Assembly (NCBI RefSeq): GCF_002964785.1
Contig: NZ_PQCC01000022.1
Span: 369,751 to 433,750 of the forward strand
Direction: 5' to 3'
DNA length: 64,000 nucleotides
DNA from: Pseudoalteromonas sp. T1lg48
GTDB taxonomy: Bacteria > Pseudomonadota > Gammaproteobacteria > Enterobacterales > Alteromonadaceae
In this document: one piece after another, positions 10,209-19,305 of the stretch
Layout of the letters: each line of letters opens with the position of its first letter
Numbering within the stretch: position 1 is the first letter of the stretch
Notes under the pieces: model-generated
The model's database searches: none
Told to the model about the DNA's origin: nothing
Seen by the model: only the letters and a program-made list of their open reading frames with translations
Made by a program: the position numbers and the translations under genes

Positions 10209-11289
10209 CATGACTCCTTGCAATACTGTTTTCGCACTGGTGGTAATCCACCAATTCTCGTAACAACGCCGTGGCGAAACACCCTTTTTTAAGCGAAAAG
10301 CTCAATTCAATCGAATCGCTCGTGGGCATTTTTACCTGTAAGTTTTCCGGATATAAGCGCAGCATACGACGCTCGGTTTTTAAGCCGACCTCGGCCAAGC
10401 CCTGACACCAGCTTTGATAGGGTAACAACCACTGCAGCTCTTCCTCAACCAGTCCCTTCTCCCCCCTGCCGACCAAGGGCGCCGACAACTCGATGTCACC
10501 CTCCACCAGGCGAGTAATATTTTCCGGGGTAATGGCATCGGTAAAAAATGCGTTGCTGCCACTGAGCATAAAGACTTCATGTTGCAGGGTTTTGGCAAGG
10601 CCATGCTCGGCCACGCGCAGGCTGACAATCTGGTTAAAAATATAAGAGCGGGCGGCAGAAATCACCATAGACCTTAGTTTACGATCGCGAATTTGCTCAC
10701 CGGCAAACATGCGTTCCGCCATCACCAAGTTATGGCCATCGTGACCAAAACGCTGCTCGCCAAAATAATTAGGCACTCCTTGGCGCACGGCATTGATGCG
10801 GCTGAGCACCGCCAACGGCTCACTCACCTCGCGCAGCACTATGGTAAAACGGTTGCCCTTATGACAACCGGTACGCAGCTTGCGACCATGGCGCACTTGC
10901 TGGGCGACAAAAATTTGCTCGTCGTTGAGGGCGCTAAAGTCCAGATCCTGTTTAATGGGCACAGGTACACTAAACCATTGCGAGCACACTCCTTGACGGT
11001 CTTTTTGCCCGGCATAACTGACATCCCGTGGCGCTACCTTGGCAAATTTGGCGATTTTCTTGGCCACATTGACGGTATTGATACCGCGCTTGATCACATG
11101 CAAACACATATGCTCACCACTGCCATCAAGCTCAAAGCCCAGCTCTTCATCAACCATAAAGTCTTCCGGCAGGCGCTTAAATACCGCAGTGGCGGTAGGC
11201 TTACCGTACAGATACTGCAGCGGCGCTATCGGATCATTTTTTCCCGGCGCTAAAGGCGCTTTTTGCGCAGAGGCTGAAGACTCTTTCAT
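10186..11289 (-). CDS. truD: tRNA pseudouridine(13) synthase TruD
   Basis: TruD makes pseudouridine at position 13 of tRNA-Glu and others. The 367-residue product has the family core [16 protein letters not shown], the catalytic Asp97 in [18 protein letters not shown], the motif [10 protein letters not shown], and NYFGEQRFG near residue 180. The C-terminal part ends with [10 protein letters not shown], slightly longer than in E. coli. Its ATG overlaps the ispF stop by 4 nt (ATGA) and its end overlaps surE by 23 nt. No defects are visible. Confidence 0.97.
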   Translation of the reverse strand: MKESSASAQKAPLAPGKNDPIAPLQYLYGKPTATAVFKRLPEDFMVDEELGFELDGSGEHMCLHVIKRGINTVNVAKKIAKFAKVAPRDVSYAGQKDRQGVCSQWFSVPVPIKQDLDFSALNDEQIFVAQQVRHGRKLRTGCHKGNRFTIVLREVSEPLAVLSRINAVRQGVPNYFGEQRFGHDGHNLVMAERMFAGEQIRDRKLRSMVISAARSYIFNQIVSLRVAEHGLAKTLQHEVFMLSGSNAFFTDAITPENITRLVEGDIELSAPLVGRGEKGLVEEELQWLLPYQSWCQGLAEVGLKTERRMLRLYPENLQVKMPTSDSIELSFSLKKGCFATALLRELVDYHQCENSIARSHDEDIAEQ

Positions 11290-11765
11290 GGTTGCTGAAC
11301 CAACAGAGCTACCGCGTGGGCGGCAATGCCCTCTTTACGCCCGGTGTAACCGAGTTTTTCCGTGGTCGTGGCCTTCACATTAACCTGGTCCAAGCTGATT
11401 GCAAGATCCGCCGCCAAACAGCCACGCATGGCATCAATATGCGGACGCATCTTAGGTGCTTGTGCCACTATGGTGAGGTCAACATTGGCCACCACAAAGG
11501 CGCGCTCATGTACCTCGGCCATAACGCGGCGCAATAAAATTCGGCTGTCGATACCAGCGAACTCATCGCTGGTATCGGGAAAATGTTTGCCAATATCGCC
11601 CAACGCCATGGCTCCAAGCAGGGCATCGCACAGAGCATGAATAGCAACATCGCCATCTGAGTGTGCGATAAACCCTTGTTCATAATCGACTTTTACCCCA
11701 CCTATGGTGAGCGGCCCATGACCACCAAAGCGATGCACGTCAAAACCATGGCCTATTCGAATCAT
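11286..11765 (-). CDS. ispF: 2-C-methyl-D-erythritol 2,4-cyclodiphosphate synthase
   Basis: IspF cyclises CDP-ME-2-phosphate in the MEP isoprenoid pathway. The 159-residue protein begins [15 protein letters not shown] with metal ligands Asp-x-His, and continues with [34 protein letters not shown] (metal His in this segment, broken here only by description), [13 protein letters not shown] and [13 protein letters not shown]. It overlaps ispD and truD by ATGA junctions and so sits in one tight operon with ispD, the enzyme two steps earlier. Confidence 0.98.
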   Translation of the reverse strand: MIRIGHGFDVHRFGGHGPLTIGGVKVDYEQGFIAHSDGDVAIHALCDALLGAMALGDIGKHFPDTSDEFAGIDSRILLRRVMAEVHERAFVVANVDLTIVAQAPKMRPHIDAMRGCLAADLAISLDQVNVKATTTEKLGYTGRKEGIAAHAVALLVQQP

Positions 11766-12460
11766 AAAATCTCCGTCATTTGTTGTGCTAACAGGAAATT
11801 AGCGAGCTGCAAATCTTCTGGGGTAGTGAGCTTAAAGTTGTCGCTGCGACCGGCGATTAAACGCACCGGATGCCCGGCCCACTCCATCGCCGACGCTTCA
11901 TCGGTAATAGTTGCGCCACAGGCTAACGCGTCTCGCAATGCCTGGCGTAATTCGGCATAAGGGAAAAATTGTGGCGTCAGCGCCTGATAAAGGTGCTCGC
12001 GCTCGATAGTTTGCTGCACATGGCTATCGCCGCGTTTTATAGTGTCCCTTACCTTGGCGGCCAAGATGCCACCCTCGCCATGACTTTGGCATTGTTCAAT
12101 CAAGCGCTCGATGTCGGCGGGGCTAACCAGGGGTCTGGCGGCGTCATGCACCAATACCCACTGCGGTGGAGTTGCTGCAAGAGCATCAAGGGCGGCAAGC
12201 ACGGAATCGGCGCGCTCTTTACCGCCGATAACGGTATTCACAAAATTGGGGTCTATGGGCAGGTCGGCGAAATAATCATCGTCGGCGCCTATGGCCACGG
12301 TAATGCTGCTCACAGCCGTCACCTGGGCGAGCTTATTGAGACTGTGCTCTAGCACGGTTTTGCCCTGTAATTCCAAATACTGCTTGGGGCGTTGAGATTG
12401 CATCCGCGCACCAACTCCGGCGGCGGGCACTATGGCAATAATGCCGTGATTTTCACTCAT
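11762..12460 (-). CDS. ispD: 2-C-methyl-D-erythritol 4-phosphate cytidylyltransferase
   Basis: IspD couples MEP to CTP, giving CDP-ME in isoprenoid synthesis. At 232 residues it carries the nucleotide-binding signature [20 protein letters not shown] near the start, VLEHSLNKL, the segment [19 protein letters not shown], and [11 protein letters not shown]. The C-terminal [14 protein letters not shown] is typical. It lies 14 nt downstream of ftsB and overlaps ispF by 4 nt, the usual gammaproteobacterial arrangement. Confidence 0.97.
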   Translation of the reverse strand: MSENHGIIAIVPAAGVGARMQSQRPKQYLELQGKTVLEHSLNKLAQVTAVSSITVAIGADDDYFADLPIDPNFVNTVIGGKERADSVLAALDALAATPPQWVLVHDAARPLVSPADIERLIEQCQSHGEGGILAAKVRDTIKRGDSHVQQTIEREHLYQALTPQFFPYAELRQALRDALACGATITDEASAMEWAGHPVRLIAGRSDNFKLTTPEDLQLANFLLAQQMTEIL

Positions 12461-12474
12461 ATAACTACTTTGCG

Positions 12475-12768
12475 TTATTGTTTTGATTCTGATTGTTTAC
12501 TCGGTAGCACGCGATAAAACACTTCTCCTGGCTTGATCATACCAAGCTCGTGGCGGGCGCGCTCTTCCACCCCTTCTAAATCCAGCTTTAAGTCTTGTAT
12601 ATCGGCCTCGAGTAACTTGTTACGCTTATTTAATTGCTGGTTGGTTTGCTCATGATTGGCCACCGCCTTGGTTAAACGGCTAAAGTCTTCGATGCCGTTG
12701 TGACCAAACCACAGCAGGTATTGCAGATACAGCAACAATGCCATCAAACCCAATTGGAATAATCGCAT
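12475..12768 (-). CDS. ftsB: Cell division protein FtsB
   Basis: FtsB is a small bitopic divisome protein that pairs with FtsL and FtsQ at the septum. The 97-residue product has one N-terminal transmembrane segment (LFQLGLMALLLYLQYLLWFG), then a coiled coil (about 28-70) and ERARHELGMIKPGEVFYRVL, a typical FtsB ending. Its ATG overlaps the stop of the upstream hypothetical gene by 1 nt (TAATG), and ispD follows after 14 nt. Confidence 0.95.
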   Translation of the reverse strand: MRLFQLGLMALLLYLQYLLWFGHNGIEDFSRLTKAVANHEQTNQQLNKRNKLLEADIQDLKLDLEGVEERARHELGMIKPGEVFYRVLPSKQSESKQ

Positions 12769-13424
12769 TAGCTTTCCTTCATCGGCAGTGGTTGCTTAAA
12801 GTTTTTCCAGTTAATTCGTGTTGTTAATAGCATTTCTCTCAGGCTCAAAGTCCGTGGTGAGGTCACCTTATGTTGCTGCCAACGATGACCGCAACAAGCC
12901 GGTGTAAAGTGTTTTTTATTGGGTACCAGTAACTGTACATCCTGGGCCGAGCTTAATCGCGTGTCGCGATAGTGGCCATCGAGATCAAACCAGCCTGCTT
13001 GATTGCAATGCAAACGGTTACTACTGACCTGATCTAGGGTATCGAGCATCACAAATTGCAACCGCCCCTGCGTAACCAGTAATGGTACTAAAATACCGAC
13101 TTCGGCATAAGCGCTAAAAAACGCTAAATTAGCGGATTTATCGCTTTGTGGCGGTTTACTCGCCTGTTTGGCTATCCAACTGCCATTTTGCCCATCCAAG
13201 GTTAACGGGCAATGACCATGAACTATATGAAAGGCGGCGCGTTCCACGTAATACGGCAGGCTATCAAGCAAACGTGCTAAACGCTTGCCATCGCCTTGAT
13301 GTGTTAATTGCTGACTTATGCGGTGCAACTCGCGGGCATAAAAAGCATTGCACAATTCGGCATACAGCACTCGCTGTTGATCGAGTGCAAATAAATCTGC
13401 TTGCTGCGATGGTTGTTGCCGCAC
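12768..13424 (-). CDS. Hypothetical protein, unknown function, upstream of ftsB
   Basis: I do not recognise this 218-residue protein. It looks cytosolic, with no signal peptide or membrane segment. Visible features are a His/Cys-containing stretch near the C-terminus (FTPACCGHRW) and a basic tail (TTRINWKNFKQ). Start GTG 13424 is preferred to GTG 13436 because GGGAGGC lies 5-10 nt before it, and that ribosome site overlaps the earlier GTG. The stop overlaps the ftsB start by 1 nt, so it is probably translated with ftsB. It occupies the position where other genomes have unrelated small genes ahead of ftsB, so no function is inferred. Confidence 0.7.
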   Translation of the reverse strand: MRQQPSQQADLFALDQQRVLYAELCNAFYARELHRISQQLTHQGDGKRLARLLDSLPYYVERAAFHIVHGHCPLTLDGQNGSWIAKQASKPPQSDKSANLAFFSAYAEVGILVPLLVTQGRLQFVMLDTLDQVSSNRLHCNQAGWFDLDGHYRDTRLSSAQDVQLLVPNKKHFTPACCGHRWQQHKVTSPRTLSLREMLLTTRINWKNFKQPLPMKES

Positions 13425-13503
13425 ATTGCCTCCCACTGGTTGTGCTTAAGTTTATACCATAGTTGCGCAAAATTTGAGAAGCGCCATGGGGAGGCTGTAT
13501 AAA

Positions 13504-13980
13504 TTACCCGGGCTGTTGACCCAGGCGGGCAAAACCCGACTCTAAAAACTGCACCACTTGCGAGCGCTTTTTGCCAATTAAAAAGCTGCCATCGGCCAAA
13601 AACATAAAGTTTTGCCAGTGCTGCTTAAACACATCGAAGCGGGTTTCTATAATCTCATCACGACTGATACAGAAATACACCGTGGTGTTATCCTGCCAAT
13701 CCAGGTGGAAAAGAATCGCCTCTGGGATGGGGTCACCGGCTTCAAACGCTCGCTCCCAAAATACGTCGTCATGGGGCCAGTGCTGCGCCTGTTTGACCCA
13801 ATCGGCGTCGGTGAAAAAATCCGGGTGATCTTTTTCACGACTGATATAGGTGGTCCACAACACCGCCGCGCGGGTGGCGGTCATGGGCTTGATCTGGGCC
13901 AATTGTGGCGCCGGAATTAAAAGTTCTTGGTGTCGAAACACCCACGCCTTGGCGTAGTCATCCAAAGGAAGATAGTTCAT
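13504..13980 (-). CDS. DUF2947-like protein
   Basis: This is a 158-residue soluble protein, MNYLPLDDYAKAWVFRHQELL at the start (given in two motifs: YLPLDDY and WVFRHQ), with TRAAVLWTTYISREKDHPDFF and PEAILFHLDW. I recall this pattern from DUF2947, found in Vibrio, Shewanella and Alteromonas relatives; the family has no known function. The domain name is from memory and moderately certain. It has its own start with CAAAGGAAG upstream and is divergent from the MoxR-type gene at 14122. Confidence 0.72.
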   Translation of the reverse strand: MNYLPLDDYAKAWVFRHQELLIPAPQLAQIKPMTATRAAVLWTTYISREKDHPDFFTDADWVKQAQHWPHDDVFWERAFEAGDPIPEAILFHLDWQDNTTVYFCISRDEIIETRFDVFKQHWQNFMFLADGSFLIGKKRSQVVQFLESGFARLGQQPG

Positions 13981-14121
13981 TCGTGCTTATGCCTACTGCA
14001 CTCGTTTAATGGGGCCATTATACGCATCTCATGCGGCGCTGTCACAAGCCGACTTGGTAGTAAATGCCAACTATGGCAGACTAGGCCTATTCGATGTCTG
14101 ACCAGTGTTAGGAATTTCCAC

Positions 14122-14967
14122 GTGCATTTTGATTCAACCGACCATTATATTGCCAGTAGCGCCCTGAAACAGGCGGTCAATGCCGCCATCGCCTTAGAAA
14201 AACCGCTGTTGATCAAGGGAGAGCCGGGCACGGGGAAAACCCTGTTGGCCGAAGAGCTGGCGAAAAGTATCGGCAGCGAGCTGATCCAATGGCATATCAA
14301 GTCCACCACCAAGGCCCAACAGGGTCTGTATGAGTACGATGCGGTGTCGCGCCTACGCGACTCGCAACTGGGCGACGAACGGGTTCATGATATCGGCAAT
14401 TACATAGTTAAAGGCAAGCTGTGGCAGGCCTTTAGCGCAAACAAGCACGAGCCGCGTCCGGTGCTGCTGATAGACGAAATAGACAAGGCCGATATCGAAT
14501 TTCCCAACGACCTGTTGTTGGAACTCGATAAAATGGAGTTCTTCGTTTATGAGACCGGTGAGCGAGTCCGTGCCGAGCAGCGTCCGATTGTGATCATCAC
14601 CTCAAACAACGAAAAAGAGCTGCCCGACGCCTTTTTACGTCGCTGTTTCTTCCATTACATCGATTTCCCCAGCGCCGAGGAAATGCACAAAATCGTCGCC
14701 GTACACTACCCGGATATCAAACAAAAGCTCTTGCGTGAAGCCTTAGAGGTCTTCTTTGGTTTACGTCAGGTCGACGGACTGAAGAAAAAGCCCTCCACCA
14801 GCGAGCTGTTGGACTGGCTTAAGCTCTTGATGGCCGAAGACATAGCGCCCGAGGTTTTACATGGCAGCGCCACTAAAGGCGGACTTATGCCGCTCTTTGG
14901 TGCTCTATTGAAAAACGAGCAGGACGTTTCCTTGATTGAAAAACTGGCCTTTATGAGTCGCCGCTAA
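14122..14967 (+). CDS. MoxR-family AAA+ ATPase
   Basis: This 281-residue ATPase has Walker A GEPGTGKTLLAEELA near residue 32, Walker B VLLIDEIDKAD near 118, sensor 1 IITSNNEKELPDAFLRRCFF and a small helical C-terminal domain. MoxR proteins act as chaperones that activate partner enzymes, normally together with a von Willebrand A (VWA) protein. That partner follows directly, overlapping by 1 nt. The start is GTG 14122 (VHFDSTDHYI) with TTAGGAA 7 nt before it; the frame is open further upstream but has no better site. The target enzyme is not evident from neighbouring genes. Confidence 0.9.
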   Translation: MHFDSTDHYIASSALKQAVNAAIALEKPLLIKGEPGTGKTLLAEELAKSIGSELIQWHIKSTTKAQQGLYEYDAVSRLRDSQLGDERVHDIGNYIVKGKLWQAFSANKHEPRPVLLIDEIDKADIEFPNDLLLELDKMEFFVYETGERVRAEQRPIVIITSNNEKELPDAFLRRCFFHYIDFPSAEEMHKIVAVHYPDIKQKLLREALEVFFGLRQVDGLKKKPSTSELLDWLKLLMAEDIAPEVLHGSATKGGLMPLFGALLKNEQDVSLIEKLAFMSRR

Positions 14968-16166
14968 TGCTCATCGAGTTTTTCTTCACCTTAAGAAAAT
15001 ACCGCCTGCCGGTCAGCCTGCGAGAGTTGCTCGACCTGCTCGGTGCCTTGCAGGCCGGGGTGGTGTTTGCCGACAGCGAAGCCTTTTATCATCTCGCCCG
15101 TACCATAATGGTGAAGGATGAAACCCATTTTGACCGCTTCGATAAGGCCTTCGCCGATTACTTTTGTGGCATTGAGGATATCGACCTGCTTGACGCTTTG
15201 AAGGCGCAATACCAGCTTCCCGAGGACTGGCTGCGCAAGGAATTTGAAAAACACCTAAGCGCCGAAGAAAAGCGTCAGCTTGAGGCCATGGGCGGTCTCG
15301 AAAAGCTGATGGAAGAGCTGAGAAAGCGCTTCGAAGAGCAACAAAAGCGCCATGCCGGTGGCAATAAATGGATAGGCACAGGCGGCACCTCGCCCTTTGG
15401 CGCCTATGGCTTTAACCCGGAGGGAGTGCGCATCGGTCAACCCGGCTCGCGCCAACGCCGCGCCGTTAAGGTGTGGGATAAACGCCAGTACCGTAACCTC
15501 GACAGCGAGGCCGATATCAGCTCGCGGACCATGAAACTGGCACTGAAAAAACTGCGCCGCTTTGCCCGCACCGGAGCCAGCGACACCTTGGACTTGGGCG
15601 CCACCATTACGGCTACCGCCAAGCAAGGGGGCATGCTGGATGTGAAAATGGCGCCGGAGCGCCACAATGCCGTCAATGTGATCATGTTGTTCGATATCGG
15701 TGGCTCCATGGACGACCATATTCAACTGTGCGAGCAGCTATTTAGCGCCGCCCATGGCGAGTTTAAACACCTGGAATTTTTCTATTTCCATAATTGTGTT
15801 TACGAGCATGTTTGGCAGGATAATGCCCGCCGCTATGACAAGAAGATAGACACCCACAGCCTGATGCAGCGTTTTGGTCGCGATTACAAGGTTATCTTTG
15901 TCGGCGATGCCACCATGGGGCCTTATGAAATCGCCTACCCCGGTGGCAGTGTGGAGCATTGGAATGAGGAGCCCGGCGCCGCCTGGCTGCAGCGCATCAC
16001 CCAGCATTTCGATAAGGTGGTATGGCTGAATCCGCAGCCGCAAACCCATTGGCGCTACTATCATTCCATCGAAATGATCGACCAGTTGCTGACCAAGGGC
16101 GAACAAAGCCGTATGTTTCCCCTGACCCTGGATGGTATCAGCGCGGCGATAAAGGCACTGAGTTAG
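14967..16166 (+). CDS. CoxE-like VWA-domain protein, partner of the MoxR ATPase
   Basis: The 399-residue product belongs to the CoxE/COG3825-type VWA proteins. The N-terminal half is helical (LRKYRLPVSLRELLDLLGAL), with a charged stretch at about 95-130 (LMEELRKRFEEQQKRH) and a Gly-rich linker. The VWA domain starts near residue 230 with VIMLFDIGGSMDDH; the metal site reads DxGxS, where classic VWA domains have DxSxS. This Gly form is what I recall for the family. The ATG overlaps the MoxR stop (TAATG), so the pair is translationally coupled. It probably serves as substrate adaptor for the ATPase. The client is unknown. Confidence 0.88.
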   Translation: MLIEFFFTLRKYRLPVSLRELLDLLGALQAGVVFADSEAFYHLARTIMVKDETHFDRFDKAFADYFCGIEDIDLLDALKAQYQLPEDWLRKEFEKHLSAEEKRQLEAMGGLEKLMEELRKRFEEQQKRHAGGNKWIGTGGTSPFGAYGFNPEGVRIGQPGSRQRRAVKVWDKRQYRNLDSEADISSRTMKLALKKLRRFARTGASDTLDLGATITATAKQGGMLDVKMAPERHNAVNVIMLFDIGGSMDDHIQLCEQLFSAAHGEFKHLEFFYFHNCVYEHVWQDNARRYDKKIDTHSLMQRFGRDYKVIFVGDATMGPYEIAYPGGSVEHWNEEPGAAWLQRITQHFDKVVWLNPQPQTHWRYYHSIEMIDQLLTKGEQSRMFPLTLDGISAAIKALS

Positions 16167-16190
16167 GGTCTGTCGCTATTACAGACCCTT
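16165..16190. terminator. Hairpin between convergent VWA and Nramp genes
   Basis: AGGGTCTGT (16165-16173) pairs with ACAGACCCT (16181-16189) across a 7-nt loop. There is no T-run on either side, so this is a weak candidate terminator or simply a structured gene end. Confidence 0.45.
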
Positions 16191-16193
16191 GGC

Positions 16194-17432
16194 TTATCCA
16201 ACGCGCTGCCAAATCTGCAAGCCGATAAACCCCAGGCTAAAGCCGACTAGGTATATCAATCCCAACCAGGTTAACAATCTTAACCACAGCGCTTGTTTTA
16301 TCTTGGTTTGACGCACCAGGCGCATATTCAACCAGGCGAATACCGGCGTGGTTAAAAACGCCAGGGTCATGGCAAAGGTCAGCATCTCTTTCAAATTGCT
16401 TTTGAAAAACAGGATCACCGCCATTCCCGCCACCGCCTGCATGATCAGCCAGGTATTTAAATGCTTTGGCAGCGACCAGTTCGGCATTAACTTGGTGCCT
16501 GTGTACAAGGTCCTCGCATAGCCATCGAGTACAGTTAAGGTGGTTCCCAACATACATAAAAAGGCAACGGTCGCGATAAGCCATCGCGACCATTCCCCCA
16601 TGGTATTGGTATACATATCTATCAACTGCTGGGCAAAGGCCACCCCCGCCAGGGCTATTTGCGTATTGCCGCCATACTGAATGAGCACTCCCAAGGAGCA
16701 AAACACCAGCGCCAACATGGCGGTGACAATAAAGCCAAAGTTAAAATCGAACAGCCCTGCCTTTAGAGGCACCTCGGTTTGCTGTCGCTTCGCCTGCAAC
16801 CACAGCGAGCTGGCCACGGAAATTTCAATCGGCGCCGGCATCCAGCCCATCAAGACCACGATAAAACTTAAGGCCGTCAGCGACAGCAGATCCGGCGGGG
16901 TAAAATCAGCGGCCGCATTCATAGGCACACCACCGCTTTTCAGCAGGGCTATCACTAGCGCAGCAATAGTACTGATGGCGAGCACCGCCATAATCCACTT
17001 CGCTGCGCTGTCGAGAGCCTGATAATGCCCGAGCACCAAGAGCGTAAGGCAAAACACGAGAATAATGATGCACAGCACCGTCATGCTAAGGGCGCCGCCG
17101 ACCACATAATGTAACAGCGCCGCCGTCAGCAGCAGCACCCCAGCGGTATTAACGATGGCGGCAATAATATTGAGGGCAAAAAAGCAGTAAAAATACCAGG
17201 GTCCCTGGCTTTTATAGCCGGACACCAGGTTGTTACCTGTGACCAATGTGTATTCAACACCGAAACGGAAAAACGGATACTTCAACAGGTTTACGGCCAG
17301 GATAAGCCCTATCATTTGCCAGCCGAATAAGGCACCGGCCTGGGTTGAAGCCACCAAATGCGAGCCGCCTATTGCCGCCGTCGCCATTAAAATACCGGGC
17401 CCTAAAGCCTTTAGATACTGCCAATACTGCAC
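16194..17432 (-). CDS. Divergent Nramp-family transporter
   Basis: This is a polytopic inner-membrane protein of about 412 residues with around 11 hydrophobic segments, matching the Nramp fold family (GPGILMATAAIGGSHLVAS in TM1; MPAPIEISVASSLW in TM6). Classic Nramp metal transporters carry DPGN in TM1 and MPH in TM6. Here the positions read IGGSH and MPAP, so the Asp/Asn and His-adjacent residues are missing. It therefore probably does not carry manganese or iron like MntH; its substrate is unknown. The start is set at GTG 17432 (VQYWQYLKALGPG) because AAGAG precedes it. A TTG at 17495 is the only non-ATA start further upstream in the same frame and is less likely. Confidence 0.82.
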   Translation of the reverse strand: MQYWQYLKALGPGILMATAAIGGSHLVASTQAGALFGWQMIGLILAVNLLKYPFFRFGVEYTLVTGNNLVSGYKSQGPWYFYCFFALNIIAAIVNTAGVLLLTAALLHYVVGGALSMTVLCIIILVFCLTLLVLGHYQALDSAAKWIMAVLAISTIAALVIALLKSGGVPMNAAADFTPPDLLSLTALSFIVVLMGWMPAPIEISVASSLWLQAKRQQTEVPLKAGLFDFNFGFIVTAMLALVFCSLGVLIQYGGNTQIALAGVAFAQQLIDMYTNTMGEWSRWLIATVAFLCMLGTTLTVLDGYARTLYTGTKLMPNWSLPKHLNTWLIMQAVAGMAVILFFKSNLKEMLTFAMTLAFLTTPVFAWLNMRLVRQTKIKQALWLRLLTWLGLIYLVGFSLGFIGLQIWQRVG

Positions 17433-17559
17433 CAGATTACTCTTTATAATTATTATGTCGCGCCCAAGATTAGGGGAGATAGCGGGGGTTTTCAACCGCC
17501 TTATTGCGCGTCATCAACAATGCGTAATTAGCAATAAAGCCACAATCCGCCTGTTTTTA

Positions 17560-17588
17560 TTGCTACTTTTTGTTTACCTTTTTATAAT
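17560..17588 (+). promoter_or_regulatory. Sigma-70 promoter of the porin-PBP-GGDEF operon
   Basis: TTGCTA (17560-17565), a 17-bp spacer, then a perfect -10 TATAAT (17583-17588). It predicts a start near 17595, only about 10 nt before the leader hairpin. Confidence 0.8.
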
Positions 17589-17603
17589 CTCGAAGAGTAA
17601 AGC

Positions 17604-17642
17604 AAGGAGCCCTACCCGTGGCTCCTTTTTTGTTTTTACGGG
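17604..17642 (+). promoter_or_regulatory. Attenuator-like leader hairpin whose loop can pair with the ribosome site
   Basis: AAGGAGCC (17604-17611) and GGCTCCTT (17620-17627) form an 8-bp stem followed by TTTTT, a typical intrinsic terminator, located between the promoter and the first gene. The loop contains CCCGT (17615-17619), exactly complementary to ACGGG (17638-17642), which overlaps the Shine-Dalgarno GGGAG of the gene at 17649. This would allow a pseudoknot that hides the ribosome site. The pairing is seen in the sequence; the regulatory role is inferred. Confidence 0.6.
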
Positions 17643-17648
17643 AGTACA

Positions 17649-18875
17649 ATGTCTTTATCTCGTTGTTTTCTAGCCGCTGCGATCCTGCTGTGTAGCTCAG
17701 TTACCGGTTATGCAGCACCGACCCAGCTAAGTGGCTTTGCGACCCTGGGCGTCAGTTATACCGACTCCGATGAGCTGGCATTTCGCAATGATGTCTCGGA
17801 CGATAACGGCAAAAGCAAAGAAGTGGATTTTGGTTCGCTGTCACGCCTTGGCGTGCAATTACATAAGAGCTTTAATGAACAATGGGCCCTAACCGGGCAA
17901 TGGGCGCTCAAACGCCAAATAGACTACGACCTGGATCAGCTGACCCAACTCGCCTTTATTAACTACTCTCCTTCCGCCAACTGGAATATCAAGCTCGGAC
18001 GCAGTGCGCTGGACTTATTTATGATGAGTCCATATCGCAATACCGGTTATGCCTACACCGAAACCCATGCCCCGGTGGAATTTTATGGCCTGATCCCGCA
18101 TCAGAGTCTCGATGGTATTGAACTGGCCACCGCCCATGCCACCGACGAGGGAACCTTTTCCAGCCGCTGGTACTACGGGCAATCAAGTGATTATTTATCA
18201 AATCATCAGTACCAATGGCAGTTAGACCTGGAAGACATCACCGGCATCACCCTGGCTTTAGAGCAGCATAATTGGCTGTTGCGCTTTAATCACAGCCAGG
18301 CTCGCATCGGAGGTAAAGAGATAGATCATTATCCGCTGATCCGCAAAACGGCTCGGGGGATAGCCTCAAACGATTGGCCCCAGTTGGCTGGTTTACTGGG
18401 TAATATGAACCCGGTGGGCAGCCGCCTGCGTTACACCACCTTGGGCGCCCGTTATGACAACGGCGACTATTACCTGCAGTCCGAATTTGCTTATATCGAT
18501 GCCAACAGTGATATCCTGACCTATGTCACCAACGGTTACCTTAATATCGGCAAACACTGGCAAGAGTACAGTTTGCAGCTGGGCTACTCCTTTACCAATG
18601 GCAAGGAAAATCACATTCCCAAAGCACGGGTTCCCTCCCTATTAAGCGAAGCCCTCTACCGCGAAATAGAACGAAGCTATAACTATTACATTAACGATCA
18701 ATCGACCCTGTCGCTTAGCGGGCGCTATGATTTTAGAGCCAATATGGCGGCCAAGCTCCAAGTCGAATACGTAGACCTTAAGCGAGCCGATAATCAATTT
18801 ATGCTGCGCCAACAAGATATGACTGCTCAGGATTCTTTTATGGTGTTGAGCGCCAGCGTCGATTGGGTATTCTAA
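17649..18875 (+). CDS. Outer-membrane beta-barrel (porin-like) protein
   Basis: A 408-residue secreted protein with a signal peptide at about 1-23 (ending TGYAA), followed by QLSGFATLGVSYTDSDEL and many alternating beta strands, and a C-terminal Phe (LSASVDWVF). It looks like an outer-membrane barrel of the kind often annotated as hypothetical porin in Alteromonadales. The ribosome site GGGAGT lies 6 nt before ATG. It is the first gene of a three-gene unit: its stop is 1 nt from the start of the periplasmic protein, and the cyclase overlaps that gene. This suggests a signalling unit spanning outer membrane, periplasm and inner membrane. The ligand is unknown. Confidence 0.78.
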   Translation: MSLSRCFLAAAILLCSSVTGYAAPTQLSGFATLGVSYTDSDELAFRNDVSDDNGKSKEVDFGSLSRLGVQLHKSFNEQWALTGQWALKRQIDYDLDQLTQLAFINYSPSANWNIKLGRSALDLFMMSPYRNTGYAYTETHAPVEFYGLIPHQSLDGIELATAHATDEGTFSSRWYYGQSSDYLSNHQYQWQLDLEDITGITLALEQHNWLLRFNHSQARIGGKEIDHYPLIRKTARGIASNDWPQLAGLLGNMNPVGSRLRYTTLGARYDNGDYYLQSEFAYIDANSDILTYVTNGYLNIGKHWQEYSLQLGYSFTNGKENHIPKARVPSLLSEALYREIERSYNYYINDQSTLSLSGRYDFRANMAAKLQVEYVDLKRADNQFMLRQQDMTAQDSFMVLSASVDWVF

Positions 18876-18876
18876 T

Positions 18877-19305
18877 ATGAAGGTATTTGCCGCCCTTCTA
18901 CTCACCCTACTTGGCACCAGCTTATCGGCACGGAGCGCAGAAACGATTGCCGTGATTGTTAATATCCATAATCCCACGGAAACGCTGACAACCAAGCAGT
19001 TGATAGACCTGTATATGGGTAAGCTCATAGCCTTTCCTAATGGCGAGCGCGCCTCGCCCTTGGATATGCCCCATGACTCAGTGCTGCGCCGTGAGTTTTA
19101 TCAGTTGCTTACTAATAAACCCATTGGCAGTATTAACGCTTACTGGTCGCGGGTTAAATTCAGTGGCCATGCCCAGTCGCCGCAAAGCATGGCTAGCAGC
19201 AACGCGGTCTTGCAGCGGGTGAGAGAAATTGACAACGCCATTGGCTATGTCAAGCTAAAGGATGTAACCAACGATGTGAAGGTGGTATATACACTTGCTC
19301 AATAA
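18877..19305 (+). CDS. Small periplasmic PstS-like (PBP-like) protein
   Basis: This 142-residue protein has a signal peptide (about 1-20, LLGTSLSARSAE) and resembles the single-domain phosphate-binding-like proteins (PBP-like family): NIHNPTETLTTKQLIDLYMGK near the N-terminus and NPIGSINAYWSRVKFSG-like text with DNAIGYVKLKDV at the end, shared with PstS half-domains. It is too short to be a full two-lobe binding protein. It begins 1 nt after the porin stop, and its end overlaps the cyclase start by 11 nt, so the three products are probably made together. A sensor role for the cyclase is inferred from position only. Confidence 0.75.
   Translation: MKVFAALLLTLLGTSLSARSAETIAVIVNIHNPTETLTTKQLIDLYMGKLIAFPNGERASPLDMPHDSVLRREFYQLLTNKPIGSINAYWSRVKFSGHAQSPQSMASSNAVLQRVREIDNAIGYVKLKDVTNDVKVVYTLAQ

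Noticed and set aside
15255..15725. Long open frame on the minus strand opposite the VWA gene
   Set aside because: It is the antisense shadow of a GC-rich coding gene; no ribosome site, and the VWA protein has clear family motifs on the plus strand.
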